From Symsagittifera roscoffensis (Eukaryota > Xenacoelomorpha > Acoela > Convolutidae): a DNA stretch of 64,000 bases. The stretch lies in contig NC_087069.1 in NCBI RefSeq assembly GCF_963678635.1, positions 32,819,090-32,883,089 on the forward strand, read 5' to 3'. The notes beneath the pieces are model-generated. The model worked only from the letters and a program-made list of their open reading frames with translations, was not told the DNA's origin and ran no database searches. Positions 47,362 to 57,665 of the stretch are shown one piece after another; positions within the stretch are counted from its first letter, which is position 1, and each line of letters starts with the position of its first letter. The translations under genes and the position numbers were made by a program.

Positions 47362-50243
47362 CTAAATTCATCAACTCTATATATTAAAAACACTTTTTAA
47401 AAAATTTCCTTGCTCAACAATTTTATTGCTTGGATAGATTCTTTCTAGATTCAATTTTTTTGGTAGATCCATCCAAGATTCTGATTCTGGACCGAAGCAT
47501 AGAGATCCAAAAAATGCTTGCAGCCTTATACATCTCGAGGAAAGCTCCAGCCCTGAATCAGTAAGAGGATTACCAGCAGTGCCAGCCAATGCTGCGCTTC
47601 TAATTCAACTGTTGTTTTAACGTTCTGTTAACTCAATTGCACTATTTTATTGCTCATTTTTATTCCGTGTTTTTTATTGTTAACGATGATTATTGTTTTT
47701 CAGTGATTCTGATGTGGTAATTGACAAAAACGGTCAAACATTGATACTTGCTTTTTTCTCGCCAAACAATACATCCATGTCATGCTTTAAGTGCAATTTC
47801 GAGATATGAGTCAAAAATATTGTCGTACGGTAGTAGTAGTAGTAGTAGTAGTTTCGGCAAGCAATCATATGATTGAGGGTTCAAATCTCACGTGTCCTGC
47901 AATTTTCAAACTGATCTCTGGGTAATAACCTGTATCTGAGTTAAGCTCAAATAAATCTCCGATTTATGGCTCTGGCTGCTTTAAATATACAATGATCTAC
48001 CATTCGGTTTTTTTTGCCTGAAACCACTCACTTTGCCCTTATCCAGTTGTGCAGTGTGTCATCATATGCAGCTATCATCTCCCCCACTGCAGGGTAACAT
48101 GGCTCCCCCTCGTGCTGCATCAACATGTCCTTACTGTTATACTTCCTGTTGCAGTATTCACGGAATGAAACAACATCTGATTCCGACTCACACTTCCGTC
48201 TAAACAGACAGAGGTGCAATTAGTTTGCATTACAGAAGTAATTTGAAAGGTCCAACTCAATTTTTCGTTTAATTTATGCACCAACATTAAGCCCGCAGAC
48301 CTTTTCACAATACAGTCCTGCTGTAGATGAATTTCTTACATGAATTCAATTCGATCATAGTAACCGAACTGAGATGTGAACTATTTTCAAAAATATTATA
48401 CAGGTATTCAAAGATTATACAGTATCAGGTATTTCAGAAAAACCTCAACAATGTGCTTTTATCAGCCTAATTTTACTCAGCGCGTTCTGAACAATTCACA
48501 AGTTTCATGGCAAATTTAAGCAAATATGTTGTTGTATCAGTGCGCTTTGTCAATGATTCAATTTGAGGCTACTTCGCCTGACATGTTACACAAATAATAG
48601 AGCTAACTTGAGGTAGAACAGCGACGGAGATTCAAAGTGCGTGAGCTCAACGTCGAAGCTACTCTCAGGCACATCATCTAGCCCCTCAAAAGGATCTGAT
48701 CTCTCAACATTCGCCGTTACAGCCGCCCCTTTCTCGACGTCATGCAGGAACTGACACTTGGAACCAAACTTACAGAAGCCTTTAGTCTGGTAAAAAGAAC
48801 AAATACTTCCAGATAACCCACTGATGGCTTCCTCTGCAGTTCTCTGTCGAGTTGAATTCTGTCCAAAACTTAAAAAACAATGACTATTACAATATATAAT
48901 AGCTTGCATCAAAGTTGTCTTTTCAGTATATTTCTAACTATCTCATAAGCACCATTCAACTTCAGACAACTATAATTTCAGCTAAGAAAAACAAAATAAC
49001 AGGTTACTGTGCAAGTAGGACACAAAAATCATTGGGTAAAACAATTTAAATAAAATTAATTTTTCAAAACTTTAATCACTCTGCGAGTAGTGTGCTCAGT
49101 GTAGATATAGGCAGGAAAAAGGTACTGATTGTATTTTTTTTCTTTTCTGACTGTTGCCACTGAAGGTACGCGTACACAATAAATTTAAAGGGCGAAAAAT
49201 TTCTTGAGGCTACTTAATGTTAATATATACTTTGATCAAACAACCTGAAATCGTAAAGTTCACTTTGCTGATTGTTATCTGACATTGACTCACTTTCAGT
49301 GAGTTTCGCAATCGGATGTGGTTTGTTCGAATTGACACCATTGGTAGGAAACTTGCGAATTGATGTACAGAAGTTTGTTTCCAGTAGCAATGCGTTAACA
49401 GAATTGTCTGTATTTGAATCGTCAAAAAGCATCTCAATCGAAACTGCCATCAGCGACGCATGGAGATCTTTAACCTTACCTGTTCAAAATATCAGTTGCT
49501 CAATCACATTGTTTGTTTCCTCGACGCTATCAAAACACGAGTCGAGTTAACAATATAAGTCCGAAAATTTATACTTGAAAATATTTTAAGAAACAGTTGC
49601 TAATCGCAAGCGTTAAGTACTTCACCTTATCAGTGATAGCTGAAAGGTTTCTGAGTCATTTTTTCATTGGTTTTTTGGGATAGCTTATGAGAAAAATCTA
49701 AAAACTTAGTTGTAACAAACGCAAAACGACCATATTATCAGCTAGTTGGTTAGAATTACCTTGGAAAATTGAATCTTCAGACACAAATTCCGCGAAGCAA
49801 TCTCTGCAGTGTGTCTCGTAGCCTGCATTAGGCACTATACCAAAAAGTGAGGCTCTATGAGACAAAGGTGCGAAAATCAGCTGCTCCGAAAATGGTAGAA
49901 GACGGGAATAATCAACATCAAAAATCTCAGTTCCCTCGTCGATTAACTTTAAAGTGGCCGAGCGAGAGTTAGGGTTACGTTGGGTAACCTGAACACGCAA
50001 AAACTCTCTTTTTATGTCTCTGATTAGGAACAGTTCACATTCCTCCACATTTGATATGTCGGGCGCGTGTTGCGACTGCTTGCCAACCTCGGTAATACGA
50101 TCAAGTTTTGCCATTAAATCTTCATCTATCAACTGGATGTAGAAATTATTGATTGAATTGATGTGGGTAACGGTGAACTGAAGAATGTCGCCCAATTTTG
50201 GAATCTTGGGACAAGATAATTGGCTGGACAAGAAATTAGCCAT
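46974..50243 (-). CDS. Tudor-CCCH-Tudor protein, five exons
   Basis: Exons (minus): 50243-49760, 49479-49245, 48868-48608, 48199-48032, 47361-46974, with GT-AG borders and consistent phases. 1536 nt, 511 residues. The ATG follows an in-frame TGA 15 nt upstream. Tudor 1 (about 16-138): KLGDILQFTVTHINSINNFY to LKLIDEGTEIFDVDYSRLLP. CCCH finger (about 263-282): CSFYQTKGFCKFGSKCQFLH, exact C-x8-C-x5-C-x3-H. Tudor 2 (about 310-415): HFESPSLFYL, VGEMIAAYDD, WIRAK, GVLFDVDSGRDSTVSF. Tudor modules bind methyl-arginine, typically of Piwi proteins, in germ granules; CCCH fingers bind RNA. The mix recalls TDRD12/Yb-type factors without the helicase, but the exact orthologue is not recognised. A further 3' exon is possible, since CTGG|GTGAAC at the stop also reads as a donor. 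Confidence 0.85.
47830..47852. repeat. (TAG)n microsatellite
   Basis: About seven TAG units within the intron between Tudor exons 4 and 5, followed by a tRNA-like GGGTTCAAATCTC near 47877. Confidence 0.9.
48032..48199 (-). CDS. Tudor gene exon 4
   Basis: 168 nt, acceptor TCTGTCTGTTTAG, donor GCAAA|GTGAGT. Encodes SFREYCNRKY to VGEMIAAYDDTLHNWIRA, the central Tudor strands. Confidence 0.87.
48608..48868 (-). CDS. Tudor gene exon 3 (CCCH finger, start of Tudor 2)
   Basis: Acceptor GTTTTTTAAG, donor CTCAA|GTTAGC. Carries the full CCCH finger, an acidic linker (DPFEGLDDVPESSFD) and ELTHFESPSLFYL, the first strand of the second Tudor domain. Confidence 0.85.
49245..49479 (-). CDS. Tudor gene exon 2 (linker)
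   Basis: Acceptor TTTTGAACAG; encodes KVKDLHASLMAVSIEMLF and a Ser/Asn-rich linker. Donor CAG|GTTGTT is chosen because it gives the phase 2 that exon 3 requires. Confidence 0.8.
49760..50243 (-). CDS. Tudor gene exon 1 (Tudor domain 1)
   Basis: Encodes MANFLSSQLSCPKIPKLGD to FVSEDSIFQ. Donor CAAG|GTAATT, phase 1. Contains a complete extended-Tudor-like module. Confidence 0.88.
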
Positions 50244-50639
50244 AGAAACAAGACAAATTCAAATCTGTAATCGAAGCGGACAAATACTAAAATACTTGGA
50301 ATTTTTTAGATATGGAAGTGATAATGATAAAAGAAGATGACTATGTGCCATTCTGCCAGATTGGCACAGGGCAACCTTCCGGCGACAGGAAAGAAAACGA
50401 ATAAAGGCCTTAGTTACGAAAAATTATTGCGAAGGAGGGTAGGAATATTCTAGAATTTTTATTTTTAAAATTTCGATCGAAGAGTGATTATTTCTGAGAA
50501 ATAGAAAAAGACGGCCATTTTGACGGAAAAGGACGAAAAAAAAACAGAACAACGACAAATATTGTGGAAAACGGTCGAACACGAGACGAGAAATATGAAG
50601 CCTCTTATCGTGGCAACAACACACGATAAGACTCTTAGC

Positions 50640-50950
50640 AGTGGATATTAGTGGAGAAGGAAGCTTCAGTGGGGAAGGAATATTCCACGGAACCCTCCCG
50701 TGCCACAAATTGGAAGAGATAAGAACGTTATCTCGGGAAGATTACGGGAGCGGAGGCTCGGTCCCCCAGAGACTGTTTTATGTGAAGGGACTATATAAGA
50801 CTGACTTTGTAGCTACTTGGATGTCGTAGAACTCTGAATTAACACCTGTATTATTTGATATTTTAGAATATGAGTAGCTAGAAAGAGGAAAGAGTCAATC
50901 CATCTCCAATGGATTTAATAAAGAACTGTCACACAAAAACATATTAAAAT
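50640..50950 (+). promoter_or_regulatory. LTR-like block with TATA box and polyadenylation signal
   Basis: GGGACTATATAAGACTGAC near 50789 looks like a core promoter, and GGATTTAATAAAGAACTG near 50918 like a poly(A) signal about 130 bp later, the spacing expected within a retroelement LTR. I find no second copy near 62.3-62.7 kb and no clear TG/CA ends, so an LTR is only a suggestion. Confidence 0.3.
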
Positions 50951-51379
50951 AGGTTGTTCGAGCCATGTTTTTAATGGCAATCACGTAGTCTGAGGATCCG
51001 AGACTCAGCTATGTGGTTGTGTTCGCATGTAAACGAAAGCTGATCAAAAGTCGTTTGACTGATGGCCTGAAAATAGTAACTTTTTACTTAGCCCTAAACA
51101 GACCAGAAAATCAACTGGCAAGGTCGAGACGGTGTAAAACGAGTAGGAGTAAGGTAACTGACGCATGCCAGTCGTTCATAGGTACTTTTTCTTCGCTCCG
51201 TCGCTGTGTAATATTTGGGCGAATGTTACATATACGTTTTTATGGCGCTCCTGGGTGAGCCTGTCAAAGGCATAAGACCATCATGATCAGCAAGCGTTTC
51301 AGCGACGAAACCTCCGCTCCGGGCGTAAGCCCGAGTTAGAGGCCTTAATGACCGTTATTGTACTAGGGGGGAGGTGCGT

Positions 51380-52051
51380 ACCCTCCGTCTAGTACTATTT
51401 AGCTTTTTAACTTAGTTAACACCGAAAATTCCGGGGGCCCGAGGGTCAGGTGGGAAGTCATGAGCCCGCTTGTCCCAAGGTCCCGGGACCAAAAACAATT
51501 AAAGAGAAAGCGTAAAACCAAACAAAAATAGTGCATAACCAAGGAAAAGCCAAAAATAAATTTATTTGGAAACAAAAAAGTACAAAAAACAGTAAAAAAA
51601 ATCCAAAAAAGACCAAAAACAGTAAAAAACTTAAAGTGACAGTTTATATGTTATTTCCGGACGAGATGTGATCTGACCTTCCTATTCGTTGTTGTTTCAG
51701 ATTGATTTATATCTTTTTTGATAGGAAGATTGTGTGTTTTGGTGAAGGGTTGGATACCCTCCCTTGAGTGTAATTTGAGTTTTTAAGCACGTTAATGGTA
51801 ATTTTGCCGGTGGCCGGAGGGTAGAGTCGCAAGCTGACCGACGTGTTTCACACTCAACAACAAGGACATCAGGGACAACATCCATAACGACTGCTGGGTA
51901 TCGTTGAAACAATTTTGGTATCGTTCTGGTACTATTTCATCAAAACTTAAGTGGTGGGGGGCACGATTGGCGCGGTCCGATTGTACCCTCGATCGATTAC
52001 AAATTTGCGAGTTAAGGGTCTTAATTCGGGTATTTTGGTGCAAAGGAGGGT
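51380..52051 (+). repeat. Three 67-nt units bounded by ACCCTC and GAGGGT
   Basis: Units at 51380-51446, 51756-51822 and 51985-52051. Each begins ACCCTC, has an internal TTTTTAA..-GTTAA-like stretch and an ATTTTG/ATTCCGG segment, and ends GAGGGT. All are exactly 67 nt, and the ends can pair with each other. Other GGAGGGT/ACCCTCC words occur nearby at 52515, 52857 and 52879. No ORF crosses them. They lie in the leader ahead of the Gypsy gag. Confidence 0.7.
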
Positions 52052-52457
52052 ATAGTACTATTCATTAATAGGTTATTATCCTTATTATATATTACTTATC
52101 TCCTAATTAGACCCAAGAAACACCCAAATTTTTTCGAAAATTATCAATTTTCGATCAAACTGTAGACCCCCAAACTTTTGGATAACCGAGCTTTTCCGAA
52201 CAGCAAAAAGCTCTCATATAGGGAGTAGCTACTTAGTTCGATCCCCCTAACTAAAGAAACCGCGTGAGAAAAGACTTAGTAAAAGTTGGAAAAAACCAAA
52301 ATTTTTCTATCAAAATTTCGATAATTTTCTGAAATTTGTCAATCTGTTTTGGGGATCGAGTTTTTGAGTTTTTAGAGTTAGAGCAATAAAATTTTTTTGT
52401 ATTAGGAGCGTGCTAGCATAACGTGCTCGGCTGGCAGAAAAATTCTTGAGTAACCTC

Positions 52458-52530
52458 CGATTAGCTCCGTGGATAGAGCTAACGACTTAAGGATTGGAAA
52501 AGGAAGGAATTGGAGGGTCCAAATTTGATA
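52458..52530 (+). other. tRNA-like sequence upstream of the Gypsy element
   Basis: TTAGCTCCGTGGATAGAGC forms a good D-arm/A-box, and GGAGGGTCCAAATTTG sits at B-box distance. The rest does not fold into a complete cloverleaf. SINE head or tRNA relic. Confidence 0.35.
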
Positions 52531-53259
52531 GTTATTGGCCAAATTTTTGCCTCAAAACCAATTTTGGTCCAGTTTTTTGCATTTTTCCAGTGCCGTCCAG
52601 GACTACTACGCTCGTTTCAATTATTTTAAGGCACTTTCAATAGGAATTGCGGAAAAAGTTACTCAGAATCTATATAGCTGGTGACAAAAGCCCATTTGGA
52701 CAAACACGTTTTTGGCAATTTCTCAAAGACTAGCCAACCGATCGGGATATTTTTGGTACCATAAGTCGACGACGTTTTGGACCACTTTTCCGGACCGCAA
52801 TCGTTTTTGGGTCGATAATCTCGGAAAAGAAATTTTTTTTAGAATTTGTTGGTTCGGAGGGTCCAAATCACAGGTAACCCTCCGAGCGGCAGAAAATTTT
52901 ATCTTGTTTGATTTTAACAAAGCAGTGACTTGATAAGAGTGTGGCGGTAAATTGATACTGTTGAAAGGTCGCTGTCACCTGTAGGATATTCTTATCTGAT
53001 TATCAATTGTGTTTTGTGTGTTGATTATATCTTGTGAGAATTTTGTGATACTGTTATACTATACAACAGGGTTGAGTTAGCATTATATCAATACTGAGTA
53101 GGCCCTGTGTGTAACTTTAGTTGAATCGCTAAGATTGTCATTGAAAAATCTAAGAGACATTTTTGATACCTACGAGATCGAAGAGGCGGCGTTAAGTAAT
53201 TTAACATGAACTTGTTGCGGTACGTGTGCATCGCCATTAAATAATAAGAATATTGTTAT

Positions 53260-55656
53260 TTGTCACAAAGTATGCAGCGCAGGGACTCGTTAGGATCGAC
53301 TACTAAGATTCCCAGGCTGAGCAAGGGCAGCACGCGAAAATTTAAAACTAGGCGTAGCCAGTCCTCGTTTAGCGGCGCCTCCGACGTGTTTGCCGAAACC
53401 GAATCGACTAAAGGTCAACCTGATCTTTCAGTGAGCGAAATGAAACTACGGAGCGAGAAAAACCACGATGGCGATCGAGGGCGGAGCGCCGAGGCCGGAC
53501 CCACGAGCGAGACGCTTGTGGACCCCTTTGACGAAGGAGAACGTACGCTTATTCGACCCGACTTTGAGCCGAGCGAGGACCTCGAGCGGGAGGAAGTTGA
53601 GAGGACGGAGGAGACCTCGGAGCGTTCCGAGGTCGAGCCGCGAGAGGAAGTGTTATTCAAGGGAATGTCCAAATCGGAGACCAAGAGTCATAGGTGGAGG
53701 AGAGAAAATTCACATTCAGCTAATACCCACTCATCCCTGGCCAAGCAGAGCAACAACGCGTTGATGTCGAGTATAAGCCCGAGTGAAGAACAACTGGGTT
53801 CGAAGGCCAAGAAGAGCTGGAAGTCTTTGTACGATGAGCGCATGGCGTCACTACGAACTGAAGGTATATCTTCCAGTTATGACTACCCGGAGATAACCCA
53901 TCAGGATGTGAACTTCACACCGTGCCCAAGGAAAGACATGAGCAGGAAGGCGTCGTCCGCCTCGCCGACCAGGCCCATGTCAGATGGGATAACGATGGGA
54001 GCGTCATCAACGTTCGACAGATTGATCACGTCGATGAGCAAGCAAAAAGGCGGTGCGTCATCAAGCACCAGGCTGCAGCCGCAGTTGACCTCATCTTCTT
54101 TGGGACTAACCCCGTCGTTTGGGGCCACTGGCGATATAAGTGACATGTTCGCTGGCGTAATGAATGGTCTGGATGAACTGAGAAGGGACATGACTAAGAG
54201 AATAGATCAAGTTGACGAGAGAGCTCACCAGGGTCGAGAGAATCTGAGAGATGAACTAACCCACGTGAAGTCGCAGTCGAGGGTTGATCAGGCTCAATTG
54301 ATTCGCAACACCGATCAATGCCTGGCGGAGAGCCTCGCACAGGCAAACAAGGAGTCACAGGAAAGAGAGGCTAGGATGACGAGGGAGATCGAGCGATTGT
54401 TAAACGATCATGATAGTACCTACGCCCACACGATGACAAGCCTGGAAAAAAGGTTGGATGCCAAATCTGACTTAATGGTGCGGAAGCTTGACGCGAGCTT
54501 GAATGGGGGCAATTGGAATTGGGAGAAGCGTTCCAACCCAAGGGAGCGTTCACGCCATGCGAATGACGGAGATGGTACGGGCAGCTACGCCAGAGCCCAG
54601 CAAAGCTCGAGAACGAACTACGAACCTAGGAATAGGGAGCGGCCAAGGGCAGCCCCGTCGAGGCCTGGCTGGACGAATCCAGTCCCGCCGGAGGCAGATG
54701 CTACTCCGGAGACAAGGTTGCCAACTGTGCCACAAGTCAGTTCAGTGCCAGATCTGACTACAGTTTCACAGGACACGACGATGTATGCCTCGAAGTTTGA
54801 GCCTCTGAATATATCTCTCGAGACATTCATCACTAAGCTCTCGAAGTCAACCGAGAGAGGAGAGAGGTCAAGAAGGACACTGAAAAAGCCGAAGTCATAC
54901 AAAGACGAGTCCGACGGCTGCATTGATACTTGGATAGAGGTGATGAAGTTACACTTTGAGGAAGAGAGTCTCTCCAAGAAACAAGAGTACAGCGCGCTAA
55001 CGAGCAACCTGGAGGGTACTGCACTAAATTGTGTAATGGCGAAAAGAGCCAATGAGAGAGACAGCGCTCGCAAGATATTCGACATCCTGCTGAATCGTTT
55101 CGGCTCTGGAGTACAAGGGCACCAGGCTATGGTGAAGTTCGAAAAGAGGCGTCAAAGAGATGACAAATCCATAGACAAATTTTTGGACGACCTTGAATTG
55201 CTTAGGAGGAGAAGCAATCCCGATGAGAGAATATCCGAGCGAAACTTGGCGATTGCTTCGAAGCTCATGGACGGAGTAAAGAGTGAGGAGTTGAAGACGA
55301 TGTTGGCCACACACTTCATCCTGTCACTTGACCAGGTACCCACGCCCGATGATTTGCGTATGAAGTCACGCGAGTATTTACTCATAAAACCGAGGGCGCA
55401 AAACCGTTACAGCAATTATGGTAACTACAGCGGGACAAACACTGGTGCGAACTCCAGTTGGTACAAACCTCGCGATGACATGGATAAGAGGAGGTCGTGT
55501 GCGAATTGTGGTTCGATGGACCATCACGTTTCCGCGTGTTCGGCATACAAACAGAACATGAAGGCAATAGGCTACTTTCTCGACGACGTCGACGCGACCG
55601 ACGAGGATCATGAAGAGTACGTCAGAGGGCTCATCATGAAATATGGTCCGAGGTGA
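53260..55656 (+). CDS. gag: Gag polyprotein (798 aa)
   Basis: Structural protein of the retrotransposon particle. Residues 1-290 are Ser/Arg/Glu-rich and disordered. About 291-413 is a strong coiled coil (LDELRRDMTKRIDQVDE, EREARMTREIERLL). About 430-530 is Arg/Pro-rich. About 540-690 is the retrotransposon gag (capsid) fold (CIDTWIEVMKLHF, LEGTALNCV, RFGSG, QRDDKSIDKFLDDLELL). A zinc knuckle CANCGSMDHHVSAC starts near 746. It is unusually long for Gypsy gag. The frame closes at a TGA that sits where a second knuckle should begin. Confidence 0.9.
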   Translation: MSQSMQRRDSLGSTTKIPRLSKGSTRKFKTRRSQSSFSGASDVFAETESTKGQPDLSVSEMKLRSEKNHDGDRGRSAEAGPTSETLVDPFDEGERTLIRPDFEPSEDLEREEVERTEETSERSEVEPREEVLFKGMSKSETKSHRWRRENSHSANTHSSLAKQSNNALMSSISPSEEQLGSKAKKSWKSLYDERMASLRTEGISSSYDYPEITHQDVNFTPCPRKDMSRKASSASPTRPMSDGITMGASSTFDRLITSMSKQKGGASSSTRLQPQLTSSSLGLTPSFGATGDISDMFAGVMNGLDELRRDMTKRIDQVDERAHQGRENLRDELTHVKSQSRVDQAQLIRNTDQCLAESLAQANKESQEREARMTREIERLLNDHDSTYAHTMTSLEKRLDAKSDLMVRKLDASLNGGNWNWEKRSNPRERSRHANDGDGTGSYARAQQSSRTNYEPRNRERPRAAPSRPGWTNPVPPEADATPETRLPTVPQVSSVPDLTTVSQDTTMYASKFEPLNISLETFITKLSKSTERGERSRRTLKKPKSYKDESDGCIDTWIEVMKLHFEEESLSKKQEYSALTSNLEGTALNCVMAKRANERDSARKIFDILLNRFGSGVQGHQAMVKFEKRRQRDDKSIDKFLDDLELLRRRSNPDERISERNLAIASKLMDGVKSEELKTMLATHFILSLDQVPTPDDLRMKSREYLLIKPRAQNRYSNYGNYSGTNTGANSSWYKPRDDMDKRRSCANCGSMDHHVSACSAYKQNMKAIGYFLDDVDATDEDHEEYVRGLIMKYGPR

Positions 55657-56316
55657 TTCTTCTGTAATTTGGAGGGACACTTCAAATCGGATTGCACTCA
55701 ATTTTGGGATGCAGTGGTGGACGCGAAACATCCCCGCCACGAAGAGGCGCTTTCGGGTGTCAAGGCCAGTCGAGCACGTCTGATGAACGAGGCTGAGTCT
55801 CGGAGAAAGGAGACGACACCGAGCACCTTTACGACTAAGAAGGTAAAGACACTGCCTGACGAGGTGGTAGCCTCGAACCTGGAGGCAGAGTCGGCTAGCC
55901 CACACAAGGTGGATCACGGTCTGGCGGCAAGGACAGCGTTACAGAATGTCAAACAGGAGCTAGCCACGAAAGAAGTGGAGCAGTGGGTAAGGTCGGAACT
56001 GGAGAGCACAGATCTTTGGAAAAGTTTTAATATTCTGGGTAAAACGACGAAAACAGAAGACAAAGAGGAACCCAGGAAACAGGGACTAAAACTGAACGTT
56101 ATATCTGGGAGAACTTTCGGCATGACGAAGGAGGGGACAAAAATAATGTCCATTATCTCAGTCGCAGGGCACCAGGTGGTCAAGAACTTGAGTGAACCAT
56201 CCGAGATTACACTAGTCCACCTGGACATTTATGCAGACTACCTGAAGGAGAAAGATCCCAAACTGGACGAACCCCGATCATTTCACTGCAGCTCGGAGGA
56301 AGACATCTCTGGATGA
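55657..56316 (+). pseudogene. Second zinc knuckle and gag-pol linker region (same frame as gag)
   Basis: Directly continues the gag frame after the TGA. It begins FFCNLEGHFKSDC, which is a CCHC knuckle lacking only its first Cys, at the exact position of the TGA. Then a Lys/Glu-rich linker and GLKLNVISGRTFGMTKEG, VAGHQVVKNLSEPSE. This should lead into the aspartic protease, but no D-T/S-G is seen before the frame closes at a TGA overlapping the next ATG (ATGA, 56313-56316). Confidence 0.75.
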
Positions 56317-57665
56317 GCTTCCTAGTAGTGGAGAATTTGGACGAATCCGATCAGTTCATCTTAGGGAGGGATTTCGTACGCAACTTTGATGTCACGATCG
56401 ATCTCAATGACGGGTTGATTAGGATCAAGGATCCTGAGAGAAAGTATGAAAAGAAACCCCTTAATAAGATCTTAATAAACCAGGCCAAGGTGCCGATTTT
56501 TCTGGATCGAAAAGTTAGATTAAAACCAAACCAAGCCGTAGTAGCAACGTTTAGGATGAGGAACTTGAATGAGCTCAGCAATGACAGACAGGTGTGTCTG
56601 GTACCAAATCCAAACAGTAAAAGCTCGGCTATTTTAGGAAGAAGCTTCTCACTCACTCAGAGCGGACTGTGTGTGAGTGTGTTGTTGAACACAGAAGCAA
56701 CAACAGTGACAATACAGAGGGGAAAGAAACTTGGCTATGCTTTGCCTCTGAACGCAGACTTTCAGAGTGTGAAGAACTTGAAAAAGTTTGATGTAACTAA
56801 ATGTCCATTGCATGCGAACGAAGAATGTATAATGAAGAGGGTAAATGAATTGAAATCTTCTAGGAAATTGTTTTCAATGAAGTCGGAAACAGATGATGGG
56901 CTGTCTAGTTGTTCCAACTTTCCTGAGAGGCCGACAGAAACAGAGTTAGCAGCGAATAAACCGGTCCTACCTGAGATAGAACATTTGAAGGGTAGAATAT
57001 CAGACAAGGAACTAGATTCGCTCAGAGCGGTGCTAAGTCGGAACGCAGACGTTTTTTCGATACATAAGGCCGACATAGGTTGCTGTAATTTTGTAGAACA
57101 CGAGATTGAGATAGAAGAGGGCTCGGTACTTCTTAGGGAAGGGGCAAGAAGGATGACCACCCACAAGTCAGAAGCGTGTAGGAAGGAAATCGAGATGTTA
57201 ATGGAGTACGACATGATCGAGCCGTCAAAGTCCCCGTGGGCTTGTGGCGTGGTCATGGCGAAAAAGAAAGGGGGGCAACTCAGGTTTTGTTGTGATTTCC
57301 GTTATCTGAACGCAGTGACTATAAAGGACGCATACCCGATTCCCCGCATCGATGAGAGCCTATCCAAGCTGGGAGACGCGAAGTTCTTCACGACGTTGGA
57401 TTTGGGCTCTGCGTTCTGGCAAGTGCCACTCCGAAAGCAAGATCGAGAAAAAACAGGCTTCGCGTGCGAGCTGGGATTGTTCCAGTGGAAGATGATGCCT
57501 TTCGGATTGTGCAACGCGACGGCCACATTCCAGCGACTGATGGCCCAGGAACTCACGAGCGTCACTAAGAAATACGGGAATCTCATCATGTGTTATGTCG
57601 ATGATGTCGTGATTGCAACACCAACTTTAGAAGACCACATAGAGAGGAGGTGTTTTATTGCATGA
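56313..57665 (+). CDS. pol: Pol fragment: protease C-terminal part and reverse transcriptase
   Basis: Starts with FILGRDFVRNFDVTIDL, the ILG(R/M)DFL-type end of a retropepsin. A ~200-residue connector follows, then the RT: EYDMIEPSKSPWACGVV, QLRFCCDFRYLNAVT, FFTTLDLGSAFWQVPL (motif A), FGLCNATATFQRLM (motif B) and CYVDDVVIATPT (YVDD, 57594-57605). All catalytic Asp are present. Ends at a frameshift near 57645 just after motif C. Confidence 0.9.
   Translation: MSFLVVENLDESDQFILGRDFVRNFDVTIDLNDGLIRIKDPERKYEKKPLNKILINQAKVPIFLDRKVRLKPNQAVVATFRMRNLNELSNDRQVCLVPNPNSKSSAILGRSFSLTQSGLCVSVLLNTEATTVTIQRGKKLGYALPLNADFQSVKNLKKFDVTKCPLHANEECIMKRVNELKSSRKLFSMKSETDDGLSSCSNFPERPTETELAANKPVLPEIEHLKGRISDKELDSLRAVLSRNADVFSIHKADIGCCNFVEHEIEIEEGSVLLREGARRMTTHKSEACRKEIEMLMEYDMIEPSKSPWACGVVMAKKKGGQLRFCCDFRYLNAVTIKDAYPIPRIDESLSKLGDAKFFTTLDLGSAFWQVPLRKQDREKTGFACELGLFQWKMMPFGLCNATATFQRLMAQELTSVTKKYGNLIMCYVDDVVIATPTLEDHIERRCFIA

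Noticed and set aside
47377-47589. Minus-strand 70-codon frame as a separate coding exon of the Tudor gene
   Set aside because: It lies in the intron between exons 4 and 5, whose join without it gives an uninterrupted Tudor domain in phase.
50640-50950. Definite 5' LTR of the Gypsy element
   Set aside because: TATA and poly(A) signals are suggestive, but there is no matching 3' copy and no clear primer-binding site, so it is kept only as a weak candidate.
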